From Enterococcus sp. RIT-PI-f (GTDB lineage: Bacteria > Bacillota > Bacilli > Lactobacillales > Enterococcaceae), in contig NZ_LHOX01000011.1 of the NCBI RefSeq assembly GCF_001297065.1, positions 1-64,000 of the forward strand: a stretch of 64,000 bases of DNA, given 5' to 3'. The position numbers and the translations under genes were made by a program. Numbering within the stretch: the stretch's first letter is position 1; every line of letters begins with the position of its first letter. Positions 1 to 8,524 of this stretch are shown in pieces. Under the pieces are notes generated by a model. The model searched no databases. It saw only the letters and a list, made by a program, of their open reading frames with translations, and was not told the origin of the DNA.

Positions 1-33
1 TAGTTCGTCTGTTGTAAGATGGGTGTAGGTCAT
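1..33 (-). CDS. IS30-family transposase, N-terminal 11 codons (runs off left edge)
   Basis: Only the start is inside the window. An ATG at 33 on the minus strand is preceded by AAGGAGTG and reads MTYTHLTTDEL before the edge. From memory this is the opening of enterococcal IS30-family transposases of the IS1062 type, which are DDE enzymes with an N-terminal helix-turn-helix. The rest of the gene and the far inverted repeat lie to the left. The call rests on 11 residues plus the matching non-coding leader, so it is good but not certain. Confidence 0.65.
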   Translation of the reverse strand, partial: MTYTHLTTDEL

Positions 34-120
34 TTGTACTCACTCCTTAATAATTCTTTGGTCGGAACTATTTTGAGTGTAGCACAAATGATCTTTTTAG
101 TTGTCTAGCTTAATTTTACA
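1..120. mobile_element. End of an IS30-family insertion sequence, outer boundary uncertain
   Basis: The transposase start at 33 is followed outward by about 90 bases of AT-rich non-coding sequence before the ribosome site of the next gene at 148. IS30 elements carry a short leader and a terminal inverted repeat in this position. The other end is outside the window, so the repeat and target duplication cannot be identified. The boundary is a guess between about 70 and 125. Confidence 0.4.
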
Positions 121-160
121 ATCGACGATATAAAAAAACAGACATCTAAAGGAGGCCTTT

Positions 161-1231
161 GTGATAATCCAAATTGTTTTCACACTTCTTATCGCCTTGA
201 TTGGTGGTTTGATATTTAAAAGAATGAAAATACCAGCTGCTTTTATGACCGGTGGTATGATTGCAGTCGCCATCCTCTCGATTCTGACAAATCAAATGGC
301 TATGCCTCGTTCTATGAAGTTTTTCGCTCAAGTTATCAGCGGTGCTTATATCGGCCAACAAAGTTCTAGAAATACTTTTTTACAATTAAAGCATTTGATT
401 TTGCCAATTATTTTCTTGATGTCCTTATTTACTATCAACAGCTTTATCTTGGGTGCTATTTTTGTTCATTTTTTTTCAATGGATTGGACAACTGCACTCT
501 TATCTTGCTTACCCGGAGGTATCATGGATGTCTCCCTCATCAGTATTGATATGGGGGCGAATGCTGAAATCGTTGCTACGATGCAATTGGCAAGACTTGT
601 AGGTATGTTGATCATCTTGCCTCAATGGTCAAAATTGATTTTGACTACTTTTGCTAAAAAAAATAAACAACAAAAATCCCGTACTAATAAGGATAATCAA
701 TCTGCGCCTTCAGTAACGATCGTGGCCAAGAAATCAATGACCAACGATATAAAGATCTTGTTTATTGCTTTTATTGGCGGCTCCCTTGGTGTGTTCCTCG
801 GTATTCCTGTTGGCGCTTTAATTTTTGCCTTGCTTTTCTCCTTTATGTATAAATTGAGAGTGGATCCTTTCTCTCTTTCACCATATGTAAGATATGGTGC
901 ACAGATATTGGCGGCTTCAATTATTGGCAGCACTTTTACGATGCACAGTCTTTCACAAATGAAAACCTTAGTCTTTCCAATCATTATCTTGTTTATCGGT
1001 TTCTTGTTGGTCAACATAACCTTTACATTGATTGTCAGCCATTTTGACATACTTGATACCCAGTCTGCAATTTTTGCTTCATCCCCCGCTGGTGCAACAG
1101 ATATCTCTCTGATTGCTGCTGATTTAGGCGGTGATTTAACTTCTATTGCTAGTATTCAAATCACACGTACCCTGTTTGCGATTGTGGTACTACCACAGTT
1201 GATCAATTTTTTTATACATATGATGAATTGA
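161..1231 (+). CDS. AbrB-family (COG3180) integral membrane protein
   Basis: A 356-residue, very hydrophobic protein with two homologous halves, each holding about four or five membrane segments. They are separated by a charged cytoplasmic linker around residues 165-195 rich in Lys, Asn and Gln. Each half carries a related motif, LPGGIMDVSLISIDMG near residue 125 and SPAGATDISLIAADLG near residue 312, as expected for the duplicated AbrB domain. The family is often labelled putative ammonia monooxygenase, but it is a membrane protein of unproven function, probably a transporter or regulator. The start is GTG, chosen because AAAGGAGG at 148-155 lies just upstream. It is transcribed alone and ends at the terminator at 1251. 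Substrate unknown. Confidence 0.85.
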   Translation: MIIQIVFTLLIALIGGLIFKRMKIPAAFMTGGMIAVAILSILTNQMAMPRSMKFFAQVISGAYIGQQSSRNTFLQLKHLILPIIFLMSLFTINSFILGAIFVHFFSMDWTTALLSCLPGGIMDVSLISIDMGANAEIVATMQLARLVGMLIILPQWSKLILTTFAKKNKQQKSRTNKDNQSAPSVTIVAKKSMTNDIKILFIAFIGGSLGVFLGIPVGALIFALLFSFMYKLRVDPFSLSPYVRYGAQILAASIIGSTFTMHSLSQMKTLVFPIIILFIGFLLVNITFTLIVSHFDILDTQSAIFASSPAGATDISLIAADLGGDLTSIASIQITRTLFAIVVLPQLINFFIHMMN

Positions 1232-1250
1232 GCAAAATTTTGCGTGCACC

Positions 1251-1280
1251 AAAAAAAATCCTCTAACGAGGATTTTTTTT
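1251..1280 (+). terminator. Rho-independent terminator of the AbrB gene
   Basis: AAAAATCCTC, a TAAC loop and GAGGATTTTTTTT form an 11-bp A/T-flanked hairpin ending in a T run 20 bases after the stop codon. The A run also gives a weaker terminator for the convergent transporter operon. Confidence 0.85.
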
Positions 1281-1398
1281 GTTAATGATATAAGAAATAT
1301 AAATACTATTGGCTCTATAATTTATAGAACAAAGGAGACCCGGCAACATTGATCATCCTTTACGATATGCCTCGGTGAATATCATCTTTCAATTTCAC

Positions 1399-2136
1399 CT
1401 ACTGATTCGACACCCGTGTCAAAAATCGATTGACCCGTTCATTGGTTGACTCTTCAAATATCTGCTTCGGCGTGCCTTTGGCAATCACTTGTCCATCTTC
1501 CATAAAAATCACTTCGTCTGCAATTTCTTTTGCAAAACTCATTTCGTGCGTCACAATAAGCATTGTACGGTTATCTTGTGCCAACGTCTTAATTATTGCC
1601 AATATTTCACCTACCAATTCAGGATCTAAAGCAGAAGTCGGTTCATCAAACAACACAATTTCTGGATTTAATGCTAGCGCTCTTGCGATGCCGATACGCT
1701 GCTGTTGCCCACCGGATAACTGACTGGGATACTTGTCTTTTTGTTCCAATAGACCAATTTGAGTCAACAATACCTCCGCAATTGCCACTGCTTCATCCTT
1801 TTTAGTTTTCTTGACCATAATCAACCCTTCGGTAATATTTTGCAATGCTGTCTTGTTTCGAAAAAGATTATAATGCTGAAAGACCATCGACGTATGACGT
1901 CCTAAAAATAAACGTTCTTTTTTAGAAAGGTTGCTAAAGTCGATTTTTTTACCTTTGAGCAGAATCTCTCCTGACTCTGCAGATTCTAAACAGTTGATAC
2001 ATCGCAAAAAAGTCGTTTTACCTGAGCCGCTAGGTCCGATGATAACTTTGACTTCGCCTTTTTGAATGGTTAAATCGACACCTTTCAAAATTGATGTTTG
2101 ATGAAACTTTTTTTTAATTTGTTTGATCTCGATCAT
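1399..2136 (-). CDS. Polar amino-acid ABC transporter ATPase (GlnQ/TcyN type)
   Basis: A 245-residue ABC ATPase that powers amino-acid uptake at the inner face of the membrane. Visible motifs are Walker A GPSGSGKT (about residue 34), signature LSGGQQQR (about 140), Walker B VLFDEPTSALDPE (about 160) and the switch VTHE (about 197). Length and motifs match the PAAT subfamily. It is the last gene of a five-gene minus-strand operon and overlaps the upstream permease by 4 bases (ATGA). The substrate cannot be told from the ATPase. Cystine, glutamine or another polar amino acid are all possible. Confidence 0.93.
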   Translation of the reverse strand: MIEIKQIKKKFHQTSILKGVDLTIQKGEVKVIIGPSGSGKTTFLRCINCLESAESGEILLKGKKIDFSNLSKKERLFLGRHTSMVFQHYNLFRNKTALQNITEGLIMVKKTKKDEAVAIAEVLLTQIGLLEQKDKYPSQLSGGQQQRIGIARALALNPEIVLFDEPTSALDPELVGEILAIIKTLAQDNRTMLIVTHEMSFAKEIADEVIFMEDGQVIAKGTPKQIFEESTNERVNRFLTRVSNQ

Positions 2137-2834
2137 ATCAAAACCTCTACTTTACTTATTTGCATTGCTAGACGAATTCCTTGTTCAATCAACACACTTA
2201 AAAACCAATATATCACTGCGATTGCCAGATATGCTTCTAAATAATTATATCCTTGCCCTGCTTTAATAATGGCGGCGTTGTAAATTTCTATCACACCGAC
2301 CATTGAAACCAAAGAAGAGGCTTTTACCAAACCAATTAATTGATTGCCCAAAATAGGCATCGCACCCAAAAGCGCTTGTGGCAAAATAATACGAGAAAAA
2401 GCTTGCCACTGTGAAAAACCAATGGATTGCGCAGCATCCCATTGCCCTTTGGAGATACCATCGATTCCAGCTTTTAGAGCCTCGGCAGTTCCTGTGATTG
2501 AAACGATCGTCAAAGCAAATATCGCAACATGTTCAGGTTTGTTATCGAAAATATTCAAAAATGAATGTCCTTCTCCTATCAGTTGATCTAAATAATTCAC
2601 GATTACTGTTTGGGAAAATAACAATACAAGTACAACTGGGACTCCTTTAAAAATAGTAATATAAATCGTCGCGAACTGATTCAAAAAAGGGACATGAAAA
2701 ATCCGAAACCATGTAAATAAAAGACCAATCATGAATGAAAGCAAAAAAGAAATACCAGCAATATTGATTGTCACAGGCAGATAGCCTAATGAAGTACGTA
2801 TTGTCTGAAATAAGAAGTTAGTGTCAATCGTCAT
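2133..2834 (-). CDS. Polar amino-acid ABC transporter permease (HisM/TcyM type)
   Basis: A 233-residue permease with about five membrane helices and the inner-membrane coupling motif around residues 130-155 (EALKAGIDGISKGQWDAAQSIG), which docks the ATPase in this family. It is translationally coupled to the ATPase gene by a 4-base overlap. It lies 27 bases after the binding-protein gene. Its partner permease is at 3685-4368, so the transporter is probably a heterodimeric membrane channel with one ATPase and one binding protein. Confidence 0.92.
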   Translation of the reverse strand: MTIDTNFLFQTIRTSLGYLPVTINIAGISFLLSFMIGLLFTWFRIFHVPFLNQFATIYITIFKGVPVVLVLLFSQTVIVNYLDQLIGEGHSFLNIFDNKPEHVAIFALTIVSITGTAEALKAGIDGISKGQWDAAQSIGFSQWQAFSRIILPQALLGAMPILGNQLIGLVKASSLVSMVGVIEIYNAAIIKAGQGYNYLEAYLAIAVIYWFLSVLIEQGIRLAMQISKVEVLI

Positions 2835-2861
2835 ATATTATCCGTCCTATCACAAACATAA

Positions 2862-3671
2862 TTATTCTGTATAATCATCGCCTAACCATTTTTTAGATAA
2901 TTCTTGTAACGCCCCCTCTTCTTTCAATGATTTTAGTGCTTGATCAATCGCTTTCTGCAATTTGGCTTCTTTCTCATCATCTTTACGATACAAGAAATAA
3001 GTTGATGACTCATTGACTGGTTTGTCAGAAGCTTTTAATGACGTACCATATGCTTCGTTGTACTTATTGATGTCGAATTTAGTCAATAATGTGGCATCAT
3101 AAGAACCTTTTTGCAAGCCTCTTACAATTTCTTCAAAACCATTAGATAAATAAACAATATTGATGTCGCCTTCTTCTTCACTATTGAATTTTTCTAATAA
3201 GGTCGGTGCATTTCCACCCGCAACGGCAGGTACATTTTTGCCATTTAGATCTGACAAACTCTGGTAATTCTGATCATCATTTTGGGCAATATAGAGATCG
3301 TAATTGGTATACCCTTCAGTGGCGTATAAATACTTGGCTTGTCGTTCTTCATTTGTTTCTAGCTGATTGGCAATTAAATCGATTTTGCTGCTTTCAAGAG
3401 ACGTAAACAATGAGGCAAACTCGTATTGTTCATATTTAAATGTATACTCTGGCAATTTATCATCAATGGCCCGAAGTACCTCAACGTCATAACCAGTCAA
3501 CTCCCCCTCTTCATCTAAATATGTGAAGGGTTGTCCCGCTCCGCTAGTACCTACAATAATTTCTTGTGCACCTGTTTCTGTACTCGTTGCCTCTGTCTTC
3601 CCGCAACCCGCAGCACCCAATGTCACCAATGATAAACTACCGATGAATAAAGTCCATTTTATTTTCTTCAT
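2862..3671 (-). CDS. Amino-acid ABC transporter substrate-binding lipoprotein
   Basis: A 269-residue extracellular solute receptor of the SBP_bac_3 (PF00497) type. It has a signal peptide with lipobox AAGC at Cys23, a linker rich in Thr and Glu, then the bilobed domain with the family sequence GTSGAGQPFTYLDEEGELTGYDVEV. The start is set at ATG 3671 because GGAGG at 3681-3685 lies 9 bases upstream. A longer frame from 3713 would add 14 residues and hide the signal peptide. It sits between the two permease genes of the operon, an order known from cystine (tcy) and other polar amino-acid transporters. Ligand not determined. Confidence 0.93.
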   Translation of the reverse strand: MKKIKWTLFIGSLSLVTLGAAGCGKTEATSTETGAQEIIVGTSGAGQPFTYLDEEGELTGYDVEVLRAIDDKLPEYTFKYEQYEFASLFTSLESSKIDLIANQLETNEERQAKYLYATEGYTNYDLYIAQNDDQNYQSLSDLNGKNVPAVAGGNAPTLLEKFNSEEEGDINIVYLSNGFEEIVRGLQKGSYDATLLTKFDINKYNEAYGTSLKASDKPVNESSTYFLYRKDDEKEAKLQKAIDQALKSLKEEGALQELSKKWLGDDYTE

Positions 3672-3684
3672 TCGTTTTTTCCTC

Positions 3685-4368
3685 CTAATATTCATATATG
3701 ATCCGTTGATCAATCCATTGAAAGATTCCTTTTAATAAATAACTAGCAACAATAAAAATAATTGCAGCAATCAAGTAGACTTCTGTATTGCGGTAAGTCA
3801 ACGCTGCAATTGAACGGACTTTCCCCATAACTTCGACAATTCCCAAAGAAAAAGCTAAAGAAGTATCTTGCAGCAAGCCAACCAAAGCAACCCCAAAATT
3901 TGGGATGGCAATTCTGAATGCCTGGGGTAATACGATGCGGCTATAGCACCTCCATTGACTTAAACCAATTGATCGCGCTGCTTCTATTTGACCTTTTGGT
4001 ATGGCCAAAATTGCACCGCGGATAATCTCAGAAAAAAAAGCACTACAGTTCAATCCATAAGCAATGAATACATAAGTCAATTTACTCCATCCCTCAATGG
4101 ATAAACCGACTGTTTCCAATAACACCGGTAATCCATAAAAGACAACAAACAACTGCACCAAAATCGGTGTTCCTCGCAAAAATGATACAAAAACAATAAC
4201 AATCTGATTGGCGATAGGTACTTTTTCAACACGGATGATCGCAACTATTGCACCTAGAAAAAAACCTATCAAACAAGCAACTGCGACAATCAATACGGTA
4301 AGAGGAAAAGCCTTCAAAATACTAACAAAATAGCGTTGAACAATATCCCAATGAATAAAATCTGCCAT
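3685..4368 (-). CDS. Polar amino-acid ABC transporter permease (second subunit)
   Basis: A 227-residue membrane permease of the same family as the one at 2133, with about five helices and the coupling loop EIIRGAILAIPKGQIEAARSIG. The ATG at 4368 is preferred over two TTG codons just upstream because AGAGGTGAT ends at a normal distance from it. It follows the reductase gene by 13 bases and precedes the binding lipoprotein by 13 bases, so all five genes are one transcription unit. Confidence 0.92.
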   Translation of the reverse strand: MADFIHWDIVQRYFVSILKAFPLTVLIVAVACLIGFFLGAIVAIIRVEKVPIANQIVIVFVSFLRGTPILVQLFVVFYGLPVLLETVGLSIEGWSKLTYVFIAYGLNCSAFFSEIIRGAILAIPKGQIEAARSIGLSQWRCYSRIVLPQAFRIAIPNFGVALVGLLQDTSLAFSLGIVEVMGKVRSIAALTYRNTEVYLIAAIIFIVASYLLKGIFQWIDQRIIYEY

Positions 4369-4381
4369 CAACAATCACCTC

Positions 4382-5239
4382 TTACGTCAAATCGATTGAC
4401 CCTAAAAATTCAGAGATAGTCAATGGGGGACGCTTTAATACCTGGGTCAAATCATCTGATACAACATTCAACTGGTTTTCTCTTAACCCCTTTTGAATAT
4501 TCGCTATGAATGCAACTGTGGCCTCATCGATCCCAAATGATTGTAATTGAGCAATATACTCTTTTTCGGCAAGTTGTTCAATAACAATATTGGCTTGCTG
4601 AACCTCATTGACTTGATTGATCAAATCTGATTGAGATAATGGATTGCCAGAAAATTCATAGATCTGTTGATCGATTTTTTCCTGTGATAAAACAGTTGCG
4701 ATGGCTTCAGCATAATCTTGTTTTGCGGCCCAACCAATTTTCCCCTCCCAAATGACTGTTTGCCAAACCCCTGTTTGTAGAGCCGTCTTGATTGCTGTCT
4801 CCTCGTTCTCTAAATACCAATTATTTCTGAAAAAAACATACGGTATACCCGTTGCTGCGATTTTTTTTTCAGTATAAGCATGGACTTCTGCTAGATTCAA
4901 TGTACTTTCCTGCGCATTCACTACACTTGTATAAGCAATGAAGCCGACATTGGCTTTTTTTGCGGCTTCTATGGCTTGCCCATGCTGCCGAATACGTTCC
5001 TCAGTACTGCCATCTGTCGAAATAATCAGTAAACGATCAACAGCCGCAAATGTCTGCTCTAAATGAGCCGGATCATCAAAGTCCCCTTGACGTACCTCTA
5101 TACCTGCTGCAGCCAAATCCGACGCCTTTTCAGGGTTTCGTACGCTAACTGCCAATAATTCATTTGGTAAAAGTTTGGATAATTGATTTATGATACGTGC
5201 ACCGAGATCTCCAGTAGCACCTGTAATCAGTAAGGTCAT
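4382..5239 (-). CDS. NmrA-like / QorB-type NAD(P)H-dependent oxidoreductase
   Basis: A 285-residue atypical short-chain dehydrogenase. It starts with the dinucleotide-binding motif ITGATGDLGARI (residues 5-16), followed by NmrA-like segments, which resembles E. coli QorB (YtfG), an NADPH:quinone oxidoreductase. The classical SDR Tyr-x-x-x-Lys catalytic pair is not obvious, as is common in the NmrA branch, so it could be a redox sensor instead of an enzyme. It is the first gene of the amino-acid transporter operon, behind the promoter at 5278-5306. Why a reductase leads a transporter operon is unclear. A link to thiol or cystine metabolism would be one reading. Confidence 0.85.
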   Translation of the reverse strand: MTLLITGATGDLGARIINQLSKLLPNELLAVSVRNPEKASDLAAAGIEVRQGDFDDPAHLEQTFAAVDRLLIISTDGSTEERIRQHGQAIEAAKKANVGFIAYTSVVNAQESTLNLAEVHAYTEKKIAATGIPYVFFRNNWYLENEETAIKTALQTGVWQTVIWEGKIGWAAKQDYAEAIATVLSQEKIDQQIYEFSGNPLSQSDLINQVNEVQQANIVIEQLAEKEYIAQLQSFGIDEATVAFIANIQKGLRENQLNVVSDDLTQVLKRPPLTISEFLGSIDLT

Positions 5240-5277
5240 AACTTATTCCTCCATTATTTTGATTTGTGGTAGCTCCT

Positions 5278-5306
5278 AGCTTAGCGGTCAGAAAACTTTT
5301 CGTCAA
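5278..5306 (-). promoter_or_regulatory. Sigma-A promoter of the reductase/amino-acid transporter operon
   Basis: On the minus strand TTGACG (5306-5301), a 17-base spacer and TAAGCT (5283-5278) lie about 40 bases before the start codon at 5239. Confidence 0.6.
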
Positions 5307-5365
5307 TTTGGAAATAACTAATACAATCCTTTAGAAAAAAGCTAATTTATTTTTGTGGTTCTACT

Positions 5366-5374
5366 TGCTATAGT
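5366..5374 (+). promoter_or_regulatory. Extended -10 promoter of the LanC-like gene
   Basis: TGCTATAGT is an extended -10 element (TG-N-TATAGT) 31 bases before the start at 5406. No good -35 is seen at 17 bases, which is compatible with an extended -10 promoter. Confidence 0.45.
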
Positions 5375-5405
5375 GGCGTTATTCAACTGAAAGAGAGGGA
5401 AAAGA

Positions 5406-6734
5406 ATGAGTGTATTTTTAGAAGAAACAAGTCTTACCTATCTAGAAACAGCAAAAAAAGCATTTACCTATATCGAGTCTAAGAAAGTACAAACCGAATA
5501 TGGCATATACTGGTCGTTAGATGAGTCAACAGATAATGGTGCTTATTTCGACGAAACAAGTATTTACGCAGGAAGTGCCGGTATTCTCTATTTCTATTTG
5601 CAACTCAGTAAAGTAACAAACGATAATCGCTATTTAAAGGATGCTAAAGAAGCATTGCGCTACATTCAACATCGTTGGGAAACTGACCGTGACTTACAAT
5701 TAGCGATTTCAAATTGGGCGTATACCAGTGGATATAGTGGTATCGGCTATGTATTGACTGAACTCTATTTGCATACCAAAGATACTTCGTATTCAGACTT
5801 TGTCACAGCAATTGGCCAAGAAATCATCAATCAAGCGGTGAAAGACGAAGCAGGCAACGGCTATTACTGGTCAGGAGCAATCGGTGTTATCGCTGACTCT
5901 GGCACATTATTATTCTTATTAGATACAGCTGAAAAACTTTCAATCCCTGAATGGACAACATTTGCTATCGAAGCAGGACGATACTTATTGAATAAAGGAA
6001 TCACTTATCCTGATGGTGGAATCTATTATAAAGGTGTGAAATTTGGTCCAGAAGGCAGTCATTTCCCTGGCTTTCCTCTCGGTTCGGCAGGTGTCGGTTA
6101 TACACTTTTGAAACTTTATAAAGCAAGCGGCGATGACCAATTTCTTGCAGCTACTGACGGCATCAAAGAGTACTATGAAGCCATCGCTCAAGGCGATGAA
6201 GAAGCCTTGCTGATTCCCCACAATGTGCCAAATGACCATATTTACTATCTAGGTTATTGCGGCGGACCAGCTGGAATCGTTCGTTACTTCTACTATTATT
6301 ATACGTTGACAAAAAATGAAGAATACCGTGACTTTTATCAAAAACTACTCAAAGGCGTCTTGAAAACTGGGGCACCTGATATTCATTCTGAAGGCTATTG
6401 GCATACCCATACACAATGCTGCGGCACTTCAGGTTTAGTCGATACATTTATTGGGGCTTACCTTGATACCAAAGACCCATTGTATTTAGCAGCAGCAAAA
6501 CGCAGCGGTCTTCAATTGTTAGGCTGGAGCCGAGATGAGCCAACGGATAGTGAAATCATAGGAACCAAATGGTACCAAGCTTACTCAAGAATCGATCCTG
6601 ACCAAATAACTACAGCAATTGGTTACTATGATGGTGCTGCTGGCATCGCTAGTTCCCTTTTACATCTATATCAAATAGAAGAACACGCCTTTCCGATCCA
6701 AAACGTATTAGACAACCCTTTTCCAGTACAATAA
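5406..6734 (+). CDS. Stand-alone LanC-like (lanthionine cyclase family) protein
   Basis: A 442-residue protein of the LanC alpha/alpha-toroid family, with repeated Gly-rich turns such as IYAGSAGILYFY (about residue 53), TSGYSGIGYVL (about 105) and PLGSAGVGYTL (about 225). LanC enzymes use zinc to activate peptide cysteines for thioether ring closure. The expected zinc ligands are Cys285 in GYCGGPAG and Cys338 in QCCGTSG. The third ligand, His in the usual CHG motif, is Cys339 here, giving a Cys-Cys-Cys site like that of ProcM-type LanM cyclases. No precursor peptide, dehydratase or export gene is nearby, so it is not a normal lanthipeptide locus. It may act on a host peptide, or have a LanC-like role of another kind. 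Single-gene unit with its own promoter and terminator. Confidence 0.85.
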   Translation: MSVFLEETSLTYLETAKKAFTYIESKKVQTEYGIYWSLDESTDNGAYFDETSIYAGSAGILYFYLQLSKVTNDNRYLKDAKEALRYIQHRWETDRDLQLAISNWAYTSGYSGIGYVLTELYLHTKDTSYSDFVTAIGQEIINQAVKDEAGNGYYWSGAIGVIADSGTLLFLLDTAEKLSIPEWTTFAIEAGRYLLNKGITYPDGGIYYKGVKFGPEGSHFPGFPLGSAGVGYTLLKLYKASGDDQFLAATDGIKEYYEAIAQGDEEALLIPHNVPNDHIYYLGYCGGPAGIVRYFYYYYTLTKNEEYRDFYQKLLKGVLKTGAPDIHSEGYWHTHTQCCGTSGLVDTFIGAYLDTKDPLYLAAAKRSGLQLLGWSRDEPTDSEIIGTKWYQAYSRIDPDQITTAIGYYDGAAGIASSLLHLYQIEEHAFPIQNVLDNPFPVQ

Positions 6735-6740
6735 ACCATT

Positions 6741-6823
6741 AAAAGTACCTGCTATTTTTCAGTGCCAACCAAAAATGTATTTTTGGTGAAGGTACTGTAT
6801 GATAAATAGTCGGTACTTTTTTT
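6741..6823 (+). terminator. Long hairpin terminator after the LanC-like gene
   Basis: AAAAGTACC-CTATTT pairs with AAATAG-GGTACTTTT. A second hairpin, ACCAAAAAT/ATTTTTGGT, lies inside it, and the whole ends in a T run at 6816-6823. Confidence 0.8.
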
Positions 6824-7044
6824 CATGCAGTTAAATTATTGGCGATTCTTTTTTCTAATCACAAGAAGAAAAAACAAGTCATCCAGATCGACTCATATTG
6901 AGAAACCAGGAATAAGAATTCAATCTAGTTTTGCGTTTTTTGTTGCTGTCAACGGGATAATGAGACTATGCTTTTCTGTTTATTCGCGTATCTTCTGCTT
7001 ATCATTTTTAAGAGATTGATCTTATCACAATAAAAAACCACCTA
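6824..7044. other. Intergenic stretch with no supported gene
   Basis: AT-rich sequence between the LanC terminator and the LysR promoter. A 64-codon open frame begins at 6825 but has no ribosome site and no recognisable product. I see no other element here. Confidence 0.5.
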
Positions 7045-7074
7045 TTGCTCTATGTTCGTTCTTTCTGTTATGCT
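7045..7074 (+). promoter_or_regulatory. Probable promoter of the LysR gene
   Basis: TTGCTC (7045-7050), an 18-base spacer and TATGCT (7069-7074) lie about 60 bases before the start. The match to consensus is moderate. Confidence 0.45.
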
Positions 7075-7135
7075 AACTTAAATTTATCTCCAAGATTCCA
7101 TTTTAAACTATTGTTCCTAAAGAAAGGTTTTGCCT

Positions 7136-8044
7136 ATGAATCTGCAGCAATTAAAATATATCAACGAAATCAGTAAGCAAGGAACGATCAATGGGGCGGC
7201 CTTAAACCTTTACGTAACTGCACCCACTATCTCTGTGGCTGTAAAAGAATTAGAAACAGAACTCGGATTCCGATTGTTCGACCGAACTGCCGCTGGTATG
7301 CGTGCAACGCAGCGAGGCGCTGCATTTATTGAATATGCCCAAAAAATTTTGGCAGAGTTAACCAACTTAGAAGCGACCTTTCTCTCCTCAGAAGAACCAG
7401 AACAACGTTTTTCGATATCTAGTCAGCACTATGATTTTGCTTCCGAAGCATTTGTGCAATTGATCAACACTTCGGCTGAGAGTCGTTTTACCTATCGTTT
7501 TTTGGAAACTGAAACAAAAAAAGTCATCCATGATGTCGCAAACCATATGAGTGAAATCGGCATTATTTATCTAAGTGAATTCAATGCGATTCCGTTGCAC
7601 GAAGCGTTCCGAAAAAACCAACTGACCTTTGTTCCTTTACTCACCTTTCAACCTCATGCTTTTTTGAACCGATATCATCCTTTAGCAGAAAAGAAAAGTT
7701 TATCTTATCATGACTTACAACCTTTTCCTGTCATCACATTTGAGCAGTCGACAGATTCAACGATCCATTATTCTGAAGAACCAATGGAGTTACAATCACA
7801 AGCAAAAGTCGTCATTGTCAGTGACCGTTCCAGTGCCATAAATGTTTTGACAGGTACAAACAGCTATTTGATAGGATCTGGGATCATGAGCAGTATGCTT
7901 ACTGCTCAAACGCTAGTCTCTGTTCCAATCGAAAGTTTAGCCAAGCATCAAATCGGCTATTTATTACACCAATCGCTGCCGCCTTCGCCGACTGCAGAAC
8001 TGTTTATTGAAAAATTGCACCAAGTGATTACCAGTAAAACATGA
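7136..8044 (+). CDS. LysR-family transcriptional regulator
   Basis: A 302-residue regulator. Residues 1-60 form the LysR winged helix-turn-helix (MNLQQLKYINEISKQGTING, then APTISVAVKELE and GFRLFDR), and the rest is the two-lobed effector domain. The ATG at 7136 is chosen over the TTG at 7130 because AGAAAGG at 7121-7127 is spaced correctly. LysR proteins usually control a divergent neighbour, but here the flanking genes are the co-directional LanC-like gene and the convergent rpmE2, so its target is not evident. The N-terminal domain is confident and the ligand unknown. Confidence 0.9.
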   Translation: MNLQQLKYINEISKQGTINGAALNLYVTAPTISVAVKELETELGFRLFDRTAAGMRATQRGAAFIEYAQKILAELTNLEATFLSSEEPEQRFSISSQHYDFASEAFVQLINTSAESRFTYRFLETETKKVIHDVANHMSEIGIIYLSEFNAIPLHEAFRKNQLTFVPLLTFQPHAFLNRYHPLAEKKSLSYHDLQPFPVITFEQSTDSTIHYSEEPMELQSQAKVVIVSDRSSAINVLTGTNSYLIGSGIMSSMLTAQTLVSVPIESLAKHQIGYLLHQSLPPSPTAELFIEKLHQVITSKT

Positions 8045-8465
8045 TTGATGTCATTAATTACGCTATCTTATATATGTTTCACTTCCAATTCATCCTGACC
8101 CAACTAGGAAATCTTATTGATGGACATTCACATTTGTGTCTGAATAAATGGAATTTAGTTAACATGTGATGATCAATGACAATAAGACGGCAGTCGCCTA
8201 TGATAGATAGAACTGGATCACTTCAGCAGCTAAAAAGAATTCTTTCTGAATTCCTTTGCTATTGAAATTTTTTGCCAGCACTTTGATTTCTCTCATGATG
8301 CGTCAAGTCGTAAATGTTATTATGTAAGTACCAACGAAATAAGTAAAATGCATATTTATATGATCAATCAATTAAGTGAAATAATATAAAAAACTAAATA
8401 GATTTTTTATCAACTGGTTGGGTTTCACTTAAATTTTTCCATCAGTTCTTGTTGACAAAAAGCAC
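8045..8465. other. 420-base non-coding gap, no feature recognised
   Basis: AT-rich sequence between the convergent LysR and rpmE2 genes. All frames are broken by stops, there is no ribosome site followed by a plausible frame, and I see no strong hairpin apart from the rpmE2 terminator at its end. It may be a decayed gene. Confidence 0.4.
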
Positions 8466-8497
8466 AAAAAAAAAGACTTTCTTCGAAAAGAAAGTCG
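8466..8497 (-). terminator. Rho-independent terminator of rpmE2
   Basis: On the minus strand GACTTTCTT, a short loop and AAGAAAGTC are followed by nine T residues, 28 bases after the rpmE2 stop. Confidence 0.9.
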
Positions 8498-8524
8498 CTG
8501 AATATTGATAAATCAATATGTCTA

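Noticed and set aside
697-1050. 117-codon minus-strand frame in the AbrB gene
   Set aside because: Shadow of a membrane protein gene without a ribosome site.
6825-7019. 64-codon open frame after the LanC-like gene, considered as a lanthipeptide precursor
   Set aside because: It starts right after a terminator, has no ribosome site, and lacks a leader/core pattern. It is not a credible precursor.
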